Part shown: positions 9,086-17,499 of the stretch, one piece after another | How the letters are laid out: the number at the start of each line of letters is the position of its first letter | Position numbering within the stretch: the stretch's first letter is position 1 | Origin: Roseiarcus sp963823165 | Lineage (GTDB): Bacteria > Pseudomonadota > Alphaproteobacteria > Rhizobiales > Beijerinckiaceae | Direction: 5' to 3' | DNA length: 64,000 bases | Assembly (NCBI GenBank): GCA_963823165.1 | Contig: CAWGKV010000034.1 | Span: 248,001-312,000 of the forward strand | The notes under the pieces: model-generated | What the model saw: only the letters and a program-made list of their open reading frames with translations | Databases searched by the model: none | What the model was told of the DNA's origin: nothing | Program-made: the position numbers and the translations under genes

Positions 9086-11743
9086 ATGAACGACGCGAGC
9101 CCCATTCCGGTCGCCGAGTCGCCTATCGAGGACGCGAATGGCGACGCCTTGCTCGGGGTTCGCGAGCGTTTGGCGCTCTATTGCGCCGTCGGACTAGCCG
9201 CCGGGGCGGTGATCGCCCTGCAGATCGATATCATGCGGGTGTTCTCGGTCGGCAGCTGGGCGCATTTTGGCTCGATGGTCGTGAGCTTGGCGATGCTCGG
9301 GTTCGGCCTGACGAGCGCCGTCATGACTGTCGCCAATGACTGGTTTTCCCGCCACTGGCGAATAGCCGCGACCGTTGCGCTCGGATTGTTCGGGCCGCTT
9401 GCGGTCACCGCCAATCTCTACGTCCAGCAGCTCGGCTTCAACGCGATCTTTCTCGTTTCGGACCCGGCGCAGAAGTGGAAGCTCCTGGAGATGTTCCTCG
9501 CGGAGCTGACGCCGTTCGTAGCGGGCGCCGTGTTTCTCGGATCGGTTTTTCTCAAGAGCAACCGCACGTTCGGTCGCGTCTATTTCGCCGACCTCGCCGG
9601 ATCCGGCCTGTGCGGGCTCGTCTTCCTTCTGGCGATGTATGCGCTCAGGCCGGCCAATCTGATCGCGGCTCCGCTCGCGCTCTGGCTGGCGGCCTGCGTC
9701 GCGTGGGCGCTGGGGCCCGGGGGCCGGGGCGCGCTCGCTCCCTTCTTGCTCGCCGCCGCGCTGTCGTTCGCCGGCCACTTCACGATCGCCCCCGCCCTTG
9801 GCCTGAAGACTCTGGCGGTCAACGACTACAAGGGCGTCTCGTACGCGCGGAAGTTTCCGGACGCCAAGAAGGTTTACGAGAGCGCTTCGCCCTTCGGCTA
9901 CCTCGAGGTCTATTCGAGCTCCTATCTCCACTTCGCGCCCGGGCTCTCCGACAATGCCGGATTCAACCTGCCGACCATGCCGGCCAACGCCTATCTCGGC
10001 CTTTACATCGACAGCGATGGCCCGATCGGCATCATGCGCGACCTGACCGACAAGGAGACGGCCTACTTCCGCTTCCTGCCGATGGTGTACCCCTACATCA
10101 TCAAGTCGTCGCCCAAGACATTCATTACCCAGTTTGGTGGCGGCATCTCGACGGAGGTGGCGCTGCATTCCGGCGCCCGCGACGTCACCGTCGCGGAGGG
10201 CAATCGGGCGGTCCTCGAGGCGTTCCGCAGCGACGTGATCCGCAACTTCACCGGCGACATCCTGTCGAAGGTGCGCGTCATCGACTACGACGGACGGCAC
10301 TTCCTCGCCCACACCAACGAGCGCTTCGACGTCATCGATTTGAGCTTGGCCGATTCGGTCGGTCTGTCCAATCCCGGCGGCTTCGCCATCGTCGAGAAGT
10401 TCTCTTACACCAAGGAGGCGATGGAAACCTACATGCGCGCTCTCGCGCCGGGCGGCGTGCTGTCGGTGACCCTGTGGAACAAGGAAGAGCCGCCGAAGTC
10501 GGTTCTGAAGCTCTACGCCACGATGGCGGCGGCCGCCCGGGACGTCGATCCCAGCCATATCGCCAATTCCTTCTTCGTCGCCTCCACCTATCTCTCCACC
10601 GCGACGGTGCTTTACAAGAATGGCGGCTTCACCCCCAAGGAGGTCGCAAAGCTGCGCGCGCACACGCGCGACATGTCGTTCGACGAGATCTATTCCCCGG
10701 GCTTCGCCTTCGACCCTTCGCAGACCAACGCGACGCTCGATGGCTATGTCCAGCAGATTTTCGGCGACGCCTCCGGCGGGCCCCCATCTACGGATGCTGG
10801 CTCGGTCGCAGCGGAACCGTCCGGCCAGGGCGCCGACGCGCCCCCGTCGGGCAAAGCCGACGACGGCGTGCTGCCAGCGACGGCGATGGGGCGGTTGGCT
10901 TGGCATGCGCTCATTTCAGGCAGCTGGCCCGACGTCGCTTCTCGCTACGTCTTCAACGCGCGGGCGCTCACCAATGACGCGCCCTACTTCGCCGCTTACG
11001 TAAAGACGCGCGACTTGCCGAGGGTTCTCGACAGGCTCGAGCTGCTGCAGGACGAGTGGGGTTATCTGCTGATCTGGGCGACGCTTGGCGTCGCCAGTCT
11101 GACGGCTGCCGTTCTGCTCGCCATTCCGGTGATCTGGGGCTGGCGCACAATTTTTTCGCGCACGCGCGGCAAGGCGCTGACGGTGCTGTACTTCGCCTGC
11201 CTCGGCGCGGGCTACATCATGGTGGAGGTCGGGCTCATCGCCCATTTCGTGATGGCGCTCGGAAATCCGACGATTTCCGCTTCAATTCTGATTACGGGCA
11301 TGCTCGTCTTTTCGGGCCTCGGAGCCCTTACGTCGGAGCGCATTCTGCCGCGCATGCGCACGCTCATGCCAGCTCTGTTCCTCGCGATCGGCGGGCTCCT
11401 CATCTCTTATGCGCTGTTCATCAATCAGGCGCTCGATGCGATCGGCTCATTGCCTTACGGAGCGCGCCTCGTGTGCTGTTTCATGATCGTTGCCCCGCCG
11501 GCTTTCTTGATGGGCTTCCCCATGCCGACCGCGATGACGACGCTCGGACAACTCGGGAAGAACCACTTGTTCATCTGGGCGTGGGGCGTCAACGGCTGCT
11601 TCTCCGTGATTGGGGCGGCGGCCGCTCCGGTTGTCGCGACCAACTTTGGCCTCGGGGCAGTCATCGAAATCGCCGGTTTCGCCTATCTGTTAGCGCTGCC
11701 CTCGTTTTTTGGCGTCATCGCTGTGGATAAGCCTGCCGCTTAG
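9086..11743 (+). CDS. Multi-spanning membrane protein with a spermidine-synthase-like domain
   Basis: An 885-aa integral membrane protein. The N-terminal third contains several helices (for example LALYCAVGLAAGAVIALQ and PLALWLAACVAWALG). A soluble domain follows with Rossmann methyltransferase/spermidine-synthase features: FITQFGGGISTEVALHSG, DVTVAEGNRAVLEAF, VRVIDYDGRHFLAHTNERFDVIDLSL and LAPGGVLSVTLWN. The C-terminal third again has many helices (from about YLLIWATLGVASLTAAVLLAIPVIWG). An acidic, Ser/Pro-rich stretch near 10775-10870 is a likely linker. Substrate is unknown and classical polyamine-synthase activity is not assured. ATG 9086 follows AAGGAG closely; ATG 9062 is an alternative. 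Confidence 0.8.
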   Translation: MNDASPIPVAESPIEDANGDALLGVRERLALYCAVGLAAGAVIALQIDIMRVFSVGSWAHFGSMVVSLAMLGFGLTSAVMTVANDWFSRHWRIAATVALGLFGPLAVTANLYVQQLGFNAIFLVSDPAQKWKLLEMFLAELTPFVAGAVFLGSVFLKSNRTFGRVYFADLAGSGLCGLVFLLAMYALRPANLIAAPLALWLAACVAWALGPGGRGALAPFLLAAALSFAGHFTIAPALGLKTLAVNDYKGVSYARKFPDAKKVYESASPFGYLEVYSSSYLHFAPGLSDNAGFNLPTMPANAYLGLYIDSDGPIGIMRDLTDKETAYFRFLPMVYPYIIKSSPKTFITQFGGGISTEVALHSGARDVTVAEGNRAVLEAFRSDVIRNFTGDILSKVRVIDYDGRHFLAHTNERFDVIDLSLADSVGLSNPGGFAIVEKFSYTKEAMETYMRALAPGGVLSVTLWNKEEPPKSVLKLYATMAAAARDVDPSHIANSFFVASTYLSTATVLYKNGGFTPKEVAKLRAHTRDMSFDEIYSPGFAFDPSQTNATLDGYVQQIFGDASGGPPSTDAGSVAAEPSGQGADAPPSGKADDGVLPATAMGRLAWHALISGSWPDVASRYVFNARALTNDAPYFAAYVKTRDLPRVLDRLELLQDEWGYLLIWATLGVASLTAAVLLAIPVIWGWRTIFSRTRGKALTVLYFACLGAGYIMVEVGLIAHFVMALGNPTISASILITGMLVFSGLGALTSERILPRMRTLMPALFLAIGGLLISYALFINQALDAIGSLPYGARLVCCFMIVAPPAFLMGFPMPTAMTTLGQLGKNHLFIWAWGVNGCFSVIGAAAAPVVATNFGLGAVIEIAGFAYLLALPSFFGVIAVDKPAA
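11722..11730 (-). promoter_or_regulatory. Perfect DnaA box (TTATCCACA)
   Basis: The plus strand reads TGTGGATAA, the exact complement of the consensus DnaA box. It lies in the last codons of the preceding membrane-protein gene, at the edge of the AT-richer region that leads to the rhodanese-dnaA genes. A single 9-mer could be chance. Confidence 0.45.
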
Positions 11744-12341
11744 GCTTGAGCCAACGAATTCTCGATGGTCACGACGCCGTCGCCGCGGAGCCACATAACA
11801 GTTCTGCAACGAAATGACGACGCGCGGTCGCCTGCCGGCGAACACAAAAATTCCATCATTGTCAAAACTTTATTAATCAAGCGGGCGACGACGATCCGAC
11901 GAAGATGATTCGAACCTGACTACGCGCGGCGGCGCATTGCCGAGGACTTTCTTGCAATCCGTCGTTCCGATGTGAGGTCGATTCGATCTTGCGCCTCGAA
12001 TCAATCCGTTGCGATATGACCATATCAAAATGTATGAAACGCCGACCGATGTGGCTTCCGGGACGGTTTCGCAGCCGATAGACGCAGTTGCCTCGTCGGG
12101 GTGAGCGTGTCATAGTCTTGCTCACGCGAAGCAACAAAAGAGTATAGTCTGTGAAAAATTGGTACGGACAACCAGAGCGCGAATAAAAGCAAGAATTGAT
12201 TGTTCTCCTGTGAGCGATGTGAAAGGGCGTCGTCTTATGGGCCAAGCGTTGCATCGCGGTAAGAACTGCCGATAGTCGGCCAGAACTCATCAGTTTCAGA
12301 CCAAATGAAGCGTCCGTAGTGCGGGCTGCGGAGGAGAACTT
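11744..12341. other. AT-richer 598-bp intergenic region upstream of rhodanese-dnaA; candidate regulatory or origin region
   Basis: No convincing gene. A 158-codon minus-strand frame here (11877-12353) lacks a credible ribosome-binding site or family resemblance. Base composition is visibly lower in GC than the flanks, with A/T runs around 11845-11880 and 12130-12195. Three GANTC (CcrM methylation) sites cluster at 11907, 11980 and 11998. A degenerate DnaA-box-like TGTGAAAAA (complement TTTTTCACA) is at 12150-12158, and a perfect box lies just to the left at 11722. This fits a cell-cycle-controlled dnaA promoter or, less certainly, an origin. Confidence 0.4.
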
Positions 12342-12788
12342 ATGACTTATCAAAGCGGCGGCGGTTATGCAGGAGACATGGCGTCAATCGATGCCTATCG
12401 CCTTTTGGTGGGCGAGGCGACGGCGACGCTGATCGACGTGCGGACGCAGGCGGAGTGGGCTTACATTGGTACCCCTGATCTCTCCCGTCTCGGCAAGACG
12501 ACGCTTCTCCTCGAGTGGCAGGCTTTTCCCTCAATGAAGCTCGATGAAAGCTTCGCCGCCCGACTTTCCGCCATGCTGGAGGACGCCGGGGTCAAGCGGG
12601 GAGCGCCGCTGTTGTTTATATGTCGGTCGGGCGGGCGCTCGCGCTCCGCCGCAATCGCGATGACGACCGCCGGCTGGGCGCCGTGCTTCAATGTATCCGA
12701 CGGTTTCGAAGGGCCGCTAGACTCGCAGCGCCACAGGGGCGCGGTCGGAGGTTGGAAGGCGGCCGGCCTGCCTTGGACGCAGACCTGA
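12342..12788 (+). CDS. Rhodanese-like domain protein
   Basis: A 148-aa single-domain rhodanese (sulfurtransferase fold). The N-terminal LIDVRTQAEWAYIG is the typical CH2A-like strand-turn, and the active-site loop is CRSGGRS with the persulfide-carrying Cys94. ALIA-type helix residues (RSAAIAMTTAGW) and the final VGGWKAAGLPW match small rhodaneses. GGAGGAG precedes the ATG. It lies 67 bp upstream of dnaA on the same strand and may share its transcript. The sulfur acceptor is unknown. Confidence 0.93.
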   Translation: MTYQSGGGYAGDMASIDAYRLLVGEATATLIDVRTQAEWAYIGTPDLSRLGKTTLLLEWQAFPSMKLDESFAARLSAMLEDAGVKRGAPLLFICRSGGRSRSAAIAMTTAGWAPCFNVSDGFEGPLDSQRHRGAVGGWKAAGLPWTQT

Positions 12789-12855
12789 AGCGCCTCAAGC
12801 GACTTGTTTTTCCTGCTGCCGACGCAATCCGTCATCATCACCGAGACGCGGGTCT

Positions 12856-14346
12856 ATGGACATGTACGACGAACCCAACGCCAACCCTGTCGATCTGGGC
12901 GGTTCCGGAATTCCCTCACTCGGCCACTCCTGGCGACGTTGTTGCGAGAGATTGCGCGCGGAATTGGGGGAGGACATCTTCAATAGCTGGTTCGGGCGCA
13001 TCGAGCTCGAGTCGGTAAGCGGCGGGCAGGCTCGGCTATCGGTTCCGACTCGCTTCTTGAAGAGCTGGATCGACACCCATTACCTTGGCCACATCACCGC
13101 CGCGCTCGGCGCCGAGGTCGGCTCGCTGACAAGAATTGTCATTTCGGTACGCTCGACGGCGCGACCGGATCCGGAGACGAAGCTGGAGACTTGCGCGCCA
13201 ATCATGTCGAAAGGGCTCCGGGAGGGGGCGACCGAGCGGGCACAACCCGCGCCGATCTCGAGCCGCGCCCCGGCCCGACCGACTTCGTCGTTCGCAAGCG
13301 AGGCCCTGGTCGGCTCGCCGCTCGATCGGCGTCTAACGTTCTCGACCTTCCAGGTCGGGCGGTCCAACCAGCTCGCGTTTTCAGCGGCGCAACGCGTCGC
13401 CGATCAACGGTCCGGCGGCCGGACGTTCTGTCCGCTCTACGTCCATTCAGCTGTCGGGCTCGGCAAGACCCACCTGCTCCAGGCCGTCGCGCACACCGCA
13501 GCAAGCCAGGGCCGCTCCGCGATCTATCTAACCGCGGAGAAGTTCATGTACGGCTTCGTGGCCTCCCTCCAGTCACAGACCTCGATCGCCTACAAGGAGC
13601 GCCTGCGGGCGATCGATCTCTTGATTTTTGACGATGCCCAATTCCTTCAGGGCAAAGCGATCCAGGCGGAGTTCGGTCACGCTTTGAACTCGCTCTTGGA
13701 CGCCGGCCGCGACGTCATCGTGGCCGCCGACCGGCCTCCAAACGATCTCGAAGCGCTCGACGAACGGGTGCGTTCACGCCTCGGCGTCGGCCTCTGTGTC
13801 GAGATGGCTCCTCTCGACGAACCGTTGCGCCTGAAGATTCTGGAGGCGCGGGTGGCAACCGCGCGGGCGTTGCAGCCGAACTTCGAGCTTTCGCCGTCCG
13901 TCCTTGCTTTCGTGGCCCGTTCGATCCGCTCCAACGGCCGCGATCTCGAGGGCGCAGTCAATCGCTTGCTCGCAAATTCGACGTTGACCGGAGCGCCGCT
14001 GACGGTCGAGGCGGCGGAGGTCGCGATTCGGGACCTCATCCGCGCACATGAGCCCAAGCGCGTGAAGATCGAGGACATCCAGAAGCTGGTCGCGAACCAC
14101 TACAGCGTGTCCCGCGCCGATATCCTTTCCTCGCGTCGCACCGCTGTCGTCGTCAAACCGCGCCAGGTCGCGATGTTTCTCGCCAAGACGCTGACCATGC
14201 GTTCGCTGCCGGAAATCGGCCGACGGTTCGGCGGCCGCGACCATACGACCGTGCTGCATGCGGTTCGCAAGATCGAGGCCCTATCGGCAAACGATGCGAC
14301 GCTTCGAGAAGAAATCGACCTCCTGAAGCGGATGCTGCAAGATTAA
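12856..14346 (+). CDS. dnaA: Chromosomal replication initiator protein DnaA
   Basis: AAA+ ATPase that binds DnaA boxes and melts oriC. The 496-aa product shows domain I (about 25-95, RLRAELGEDIFNSWFGRI), a variable domain II (about 95-165), the AAA+ domain with VGLGKTHLLQA (Lys204) and Walker B FDDAQF (Asp259, Asp260), the Arg-finger region DERVRSRLG, sensor 2 GRDLEGAVNRL, and a textbook domain IV (PRQVAMFLAKTL ... GGRDHTTVLHAVRKI). The P-loop starts with Ser-Ala where many DnaA proteins have Gly-Gly. dnaN and recF are not nearby; the next genes are DUF952 and pyrD. Confidence 0.95.
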   Translation: MDMYDEPNANPVDLGGSGIPSLGHSWRRCCERLRAELGEDIFNSWFGRIELESVSGGQARLSVPTRFLKSWIDTHYLGHITAALGAEVGSLTRIVISVRSTARPDPETKLETCAPIMSKGLREGATERAQPAPISSRAPARPTSSFASEALVGSPLDRRLTFSTFQVGRSNQLAFSAAQRVADQRSGGRTFCPLYVHSAVGLGKTHLLQAVAHTAASQGRSAIYLTAEKFMYGFVASLQSQTSIAYKERLRAIDLLIFDDAQFLQGKAIQAEFGHALNSLLDAGRDVIVAADRPPNDLEALDERVRSRLGVGLCVEMAPLDEPLRLKILEARVATARALQPNFELSPSVLAFVARSIRSNGRDLEGAVNRLLANSTLTGAPLTVEAAEVAIRDLIRAHEPKRVKIEDIQKLVANHYSVSRADILSSRRTAVVVKPRQVAMFLAKTLTMRSLPEIGRRFGGRDHTTVLHAVRKIEALSANDATLREEIDLLKRMLQD

Positions 14347-14353
14347 GCGACGC

Positions 14354-14698
14354 ATGTCCCTCGTGTTCAAGATCCTGGCGACCGAGGAATGGCGCGCGGC
14401 CGAGGTGACCGGGGCGTTTGCCGGCGCGGCCGTCGACCGGGCGGACGGCTACATTCATTTTTCCACTGCCGAACAGGCGCCGGAAACGGCAGCGAAATGG
14501 TTCGCCGGACGAGACGACCTGATGTTGGTCGCCGTCGACGCAGCCGCGCTCGGCGCCGATCTTGTCTGGGAGCCGTCGCGTGGCGGGGCGCTGTTTCCGC
14601 ATCTCTACGCGCCGCTGCCGCTCACCGCCGTCGCGTGGTCGCGCCCGCTGCCGCTCGGTCCGGATGGTCGGCACGATTTCGGGATCCTTACGGCGTGA
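14354..14698 (+). CDS. DUF952 family protein
   Basis: A 114-aa small cytoplasmic protein of the DUF952 family, whose members have an unassigned ADP-ribosyltransferase-like or glutathione-S-transferase-like fold in some descriptions. Recognisable elements are VFKILATEEWRAAE, DGYIHFSTAEQAPETAAKWF, LVWEPSRGGALFPHLYAPLPL and DGRHDFG. It begins 7 bp after the dnaA stop and its TGA overlaps the GTG start of pyrD by four bases (GTGA). This indicates translational coupling with pyrD. Biochemical function is not established. Confidence 0.88.
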   Translation: MSLVFKILATEEWRAAEVTGAFAGAAVDRADGYIHFSTAEQAPETAAKWFAGRDDLMLVAVDAAALGADLVWEPSRGGALFPHLYAPLPLTAVAWSRPLPLGPDGRHDFGILTA

Positions 14699-15756
14699 GG
14701 CTGGCCGACCTCGTCGAGCCTCTCGCGAAGCTTCTGCCCCCAGAAACCGCCCATCGCTTCGCAATCAATGGCATGAAGATCGCGCCCCCCGGGCCGACGA
14801 GACAACCCAGCCCGCGGCTCGCCGTCGCGGCGCTCGGACTGAACTTTCCGAATCCTCTTGGTCTGGCCGCCGGATTCGACAAGAACGCCGAGGTCCCCGG
14901 TCCCATGCTGAGGCTCGGTTTCGGCTTCGTCGAGGTCGGAACGCTGACGCCTCTTCCGCAGCCCGGCAACGCCAGGCCGCGAATTTTCCGGTTGCCCGAG
15001 GACGGCGCGGTCATCAACCGCCTAGGCTTCAACAATGAAGGCTACGAGAGAGCCCGGACCCGGCTGGCGCGGCGGCCCGCGGGCCTGATCGGCGTCAACG
15101 TCGGGGCCAACAAGGACGCGGCCGACCGCATCGCGGATTACGTGCTCGGCGTCAAAACCTTCGCCCCCATCGCCGATTACGTCGCGATCAACGTCTCTTC
15201 GCCCAACACCCCGGGCCTGCGCGATCTTCAACGGCGCGATGCCCTCGACGAGCTCGTCGCCCGCGTGGCGGGGGCCCGAGACGAGGCGCAGCCGCGCCGG
15301 CCGCTGCTCGTGAAGATCGCCCCGGATCTCGACCCACATGGGCTCGACGACATTGTCGCAGTCGCGCTCGGGCGCGGCATCGACGGCCTCATCGTGTCGA
15401 ACACGACAATCACGCGGCCCGCGTCGCTGCGGTCGCCCGGTCGCGGCGAAACCGGCGGCTTGTCGGGCCGGCCGCTGTTTGAGCCGTCGACCCGGCTTTT
15501 GGCCCGAGCCTATGTCGCCCTCGGCGGCGCGATGGCGTTGATCGGCTGCGGCGGCGTCGAGGACGCCGCGACCGCGCTCGCCAAGATCGAAGCGGGGGCA
15601 AGTCTCGTGCAACTCTACACGAGCCTCGCGCTTAACGGCGTCGGCGTGATCGACGCCATCCTGAACGGCCTCGAACGCGCGGTCGCGGAGCGCGGCGTCG
15701 CGGGCATCGCCGAGCTCAGGGGCGCGCGGGCGAGCGACTGGGCGTCTCCCAGCTGA
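14695..15756 (+). CDS. pyrD: Dihydroorotate dehydrogenase (quinone), class 2
   Basis: Membrane-associated FMN enzyme that oxidises dihydroorotate to orotate with quinone as acceptor in de novo pyrimidine synthesis. The 353-aa product has the class 2 N-terminal helix region, NPLGLAAGFDKNAEVP, GTLTPLPQPGNARPR and RLGFNNEG. The catalytic-serine region is NVSSPNTPGLRDLQ (Asn166 onward), followed by KIAPDL, NTTITRP, GGLSGRPLF and GCGGVEDA. Start is GTG 14695, overlapping the DUF952 stop; the frame is open further upstream, but that part lies inside DUF952 in another frame. Confidence 0.95.
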   Translation: MRLADLVEPLAKLLPPETAHRFAINGMKIAPPGPTRQPSPRLAVAALGLNFPNPLGLAAGFDKNAEVPGPMLRLGFGFVEVGTLTPLPQPGNARPRIFRLPEDGAVINRLGFNNEGYERARTRLARRPAGLIGVNVGANKDAADRIADYVLGVKTFAPIADYVAINVSSPNTPGLRDLQRRDALDELVARVAGARDEAQPRRPLLVKIAPDLDPHGLDDIVAVALGRGIDGLIVSNTTITRPASLRSPGRGETGGLSGRPLFEPSTRLLARAYVALGGAMALIGCGGVEDAATALAKIEAGASLVQLYTSLALNGVGVIDAILNGLERAVAERGVAGIAELRGARASDWASPS

Positions 15757-16072
15757 GGCGGTCCCGTTCCGCTGCGAGGCAGCGCCACCCATCCGGGCGA
15801 CTTCCCTAAACTTCGGCAGAACGTAACCGTCGATCTCATGCTCGCGGAATTTGGCTTTCGTAGGCGCCAGGGCCGAGCCCTGAGTCCGCTTGCCAATATC
15901 CTGGATGGTTGCGGGTACCATTGACGAGGCGATTATCGGCGAATCGGGCCTCGGTCGCGAGGAGCGTACGGAGAACGCCTGGACCGTGGACCGACGCGGA
16001 TATCCGCGGTTGCCGTCCGGCTCACGCATGACCTAAGCTGGCAACTCCGCCCCGGGAGGGGCTCTGTTCGGG
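15757..16072. other. Intergenic stretch, no recognised gene
   Basis: 316 bp between pyrD and the oxidoreductase. Nothing on the plus strand looks coding. On the minus strand a frame open across this stretch (continuing antisense to pyrD) contains a protein-like segment around 15820-15925 (ATIQDIGKRTQGSALAP). I cannot assign it, and no ribosome-binding site supports it; it may be a gene remnant. Confidence 0.4.
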
Positions 16073-17077
16073 ATGGGCTTCATGACGGCCAACCTTCAGG
16101 TTCTGCTCGACCATCGCCCGAGCGGCGCCGTCTCGCCCGCCAACTTCCGCATCGTCAAGACGCCGGCGCCTACGCCGGGGCCCGAACAGGTGCTGGTCAG
16201 GCACACGTTTTTGTCGCTCGACCCTTACATGCGGGGGCGCCTCAGCGACGCCAGATCCTACGCCAAACCTCAGGAGCTTAACGAGGTTATGCAGGGAGGG
16301 ACGGTCGGCGTCGTGCGGGCGTCCAACAACCCGCGTTTCAAGCCCGGAGACGCCGTCGTCGGCATGGGCGGATGGCAGCTGTACGCGGTCAGCGACGGGC
16401 GCGATCTGCGCTTGGTCGACGCGAATGCGATTCCAATTCAAGCCTATCTCGGCCCCGTCGGCATGCCTGGCGTCACCGCCTGGTACGGCCTCACCAGGAT
16501 CATCGCGCCCAAGGCGGGAGAGACGGTTCTCGTCTCGGCCGCGACCGGGGCGGTCGGCTCCGTCGTCGGCCAGCTCGCGAAGGCGGCCGGCGCACGGCCG
16601 GTTGGCGTCGCCGGAGGGCCCGAGAAATGCGCTTATGCGGTCGATGAGCTCGGCTACTCGGATTGTGTGGATCACAAGTCGCCGCAGTTCGCGGCGCAAC
16701 TGAAGGCGGCGCTCCCGGACGGGGTTGACGGACTATTCGAGAACGTCGGCGGGGAGCCGTTCCAGCAGGCGTTGCGGCGCCTGACCGACTTCTCGCGCGT
16801 CGCGGTCTGCGGCCTGATCGCGTCCTATGAAGGGGCTCCGACGGCGCTTCCCGACATGCGAATTTTCCTGGTCAAACGGATCAAGATGGAAGGGTTCATC
16901 GTGTCGGATCACATGAGCCTCTGGCCCCAGGCGATCGGCGAACTCGTCGGCCAGGTCGCCGCAGGCCAACTGAAATGGCGCGAAACCATCCGCGAGGGGC
17001 TAGAGAACGCGCCGCAGGCGCTGGTCGACCTGCTGCGCGGCGAGAACTTCGGGAAGATGCTGGTCAGATTGGACTGA
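16073..17077 (+). CDS. NADP-dependent oxidoreductase, zinc-independent MDR family (curcumin/prostaglandin reductase-like)
   Basis: A 334-aa medium-chain reductase without the zinc-ligand pattern of alcohol dehydrogenases. Family marks: LSLDPYMRGRLSDARSY near the N terminus, GGTVGVVRASNNPRFKPGDAVVG, MPGVTAWYGL, the nucleotide-binding loop VSAATGAVGSVVGQLAK, and DGLFENVGGEPFQQAL. Related enzymes reduce alpha,beta-unsaturated carbonyl compounds with NADPH. A second ATG at 16082 (MTANLQVLLDHRPSG) could be the real start. It is monocistronic between an empty stretch and a convergent small gene. Confidence 0.9.
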   Translation: MGFMTANLQVLLDHRPSGAVSPANFRIVKTPAPTPGPEQVLVRHTFLSLDPYMRGRLSDARSYAKPQELNEVMQGGTVGVVRASNNPRFKPGDAVVGMGGWQLYAVSDGRDLRLVDANAIPIQAYLGPVGMPGVTAWYGLTRIIAPKAGETVLVSAATGAVGSVVGQLAKAAGARPVGVAGGPEKCAYAVDELGYSDCVDHKSPQFAAQLKAALPDGVDGLFENVGGEPFQQALRRLTDFSRVAVCGLIASYEGAPTALPDMRIFLVKRIKMEGFIVSDHMSLWPQAIGELVGQVAAGQLKWRETIREGLENAPQALVDLLRGENFGKMLVRLD

Positions 17078-17141
17078 TCAGGTCCACGGGCCGACCTTTT
17101 TGCAGGAACGCCAATGCTCGACGCGCCATCGGGTAGCTCCT

Positions 17142-17423
17142 TCAGCGAAGTTTCTTCAGACACTCGCCTGCCGCCATGGCGCTCGAGCGCGCGCTGCCGC
17201 GCTGGACCGTCCCAGCCCTGACGAGATCCATGGCCTTGATCCTCACCAGCGAGCGCGGATCGGCGGCCGTCGGGAATTCCGGGGCGGCGGCGTCGTAGAT
17301 TGCCTTGGCCTCCAACGGCAGGGTCGCCGCGCAGGCGCGCGCCGCGCTCACGTCGGCGAAAGCTACGCCGGGAGCGACGACGGCGGAGGCTGCGGCGCCG
17401 ATGAAAGCGAGCGCGCGACGCAT
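17142..17423 (-). CDS. Small secreted protein of unknown function
   Basis: A 93-aa protein with a clear signal peptide (MRRALAFIGAAASAVVAPGVAFA, cleavage about residue 23). A short mature part has two cysteines (RACAATL and GECLKKL), suggesting one disulfide. ATG 17423 is preceded by AAAGGGA at good spacing, which is why the longer frame from 17483 is not used. It lies between the oxidoreductase (convergent) and purC (same strand, 76 bp upstream) and could be co-transcribed with purC. No family recognised. Confidence 0.75.
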   Translation of the reverse strand: MRRALAFIGAAASAVVAPGVAFADVSAARACAATLPLEAKAIYDAAAPEFPTAADPRSLVRIKAMDLVRAGTVQRGSARSSAMAAGECLKKLR

Positions 17424-17499
17424 GGGCGTTCCCTTTGGGCAAAGAAAAATCGGCGCGAAGCTCCCCGCGCCGATTGGTTCCAATCGACCGCTTCCGCTC

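Noticed and set aside
12118..12148. TTGCTC ... TATAGT as a sigma-70-type promoter before the rhodanese gene
   Set aside because: Spacer of 19 nt and a weak -35 match; not strong enough to list in AT-richer sequence.
11877..12353. 158-codon minus-strand frame in the AT-richer gap
   Set aside because: Overlaps the start of the rhodanese gene, lacks a ribosome-binding site, and its composition (many Arg, Ser, Thr) resembles random translation.
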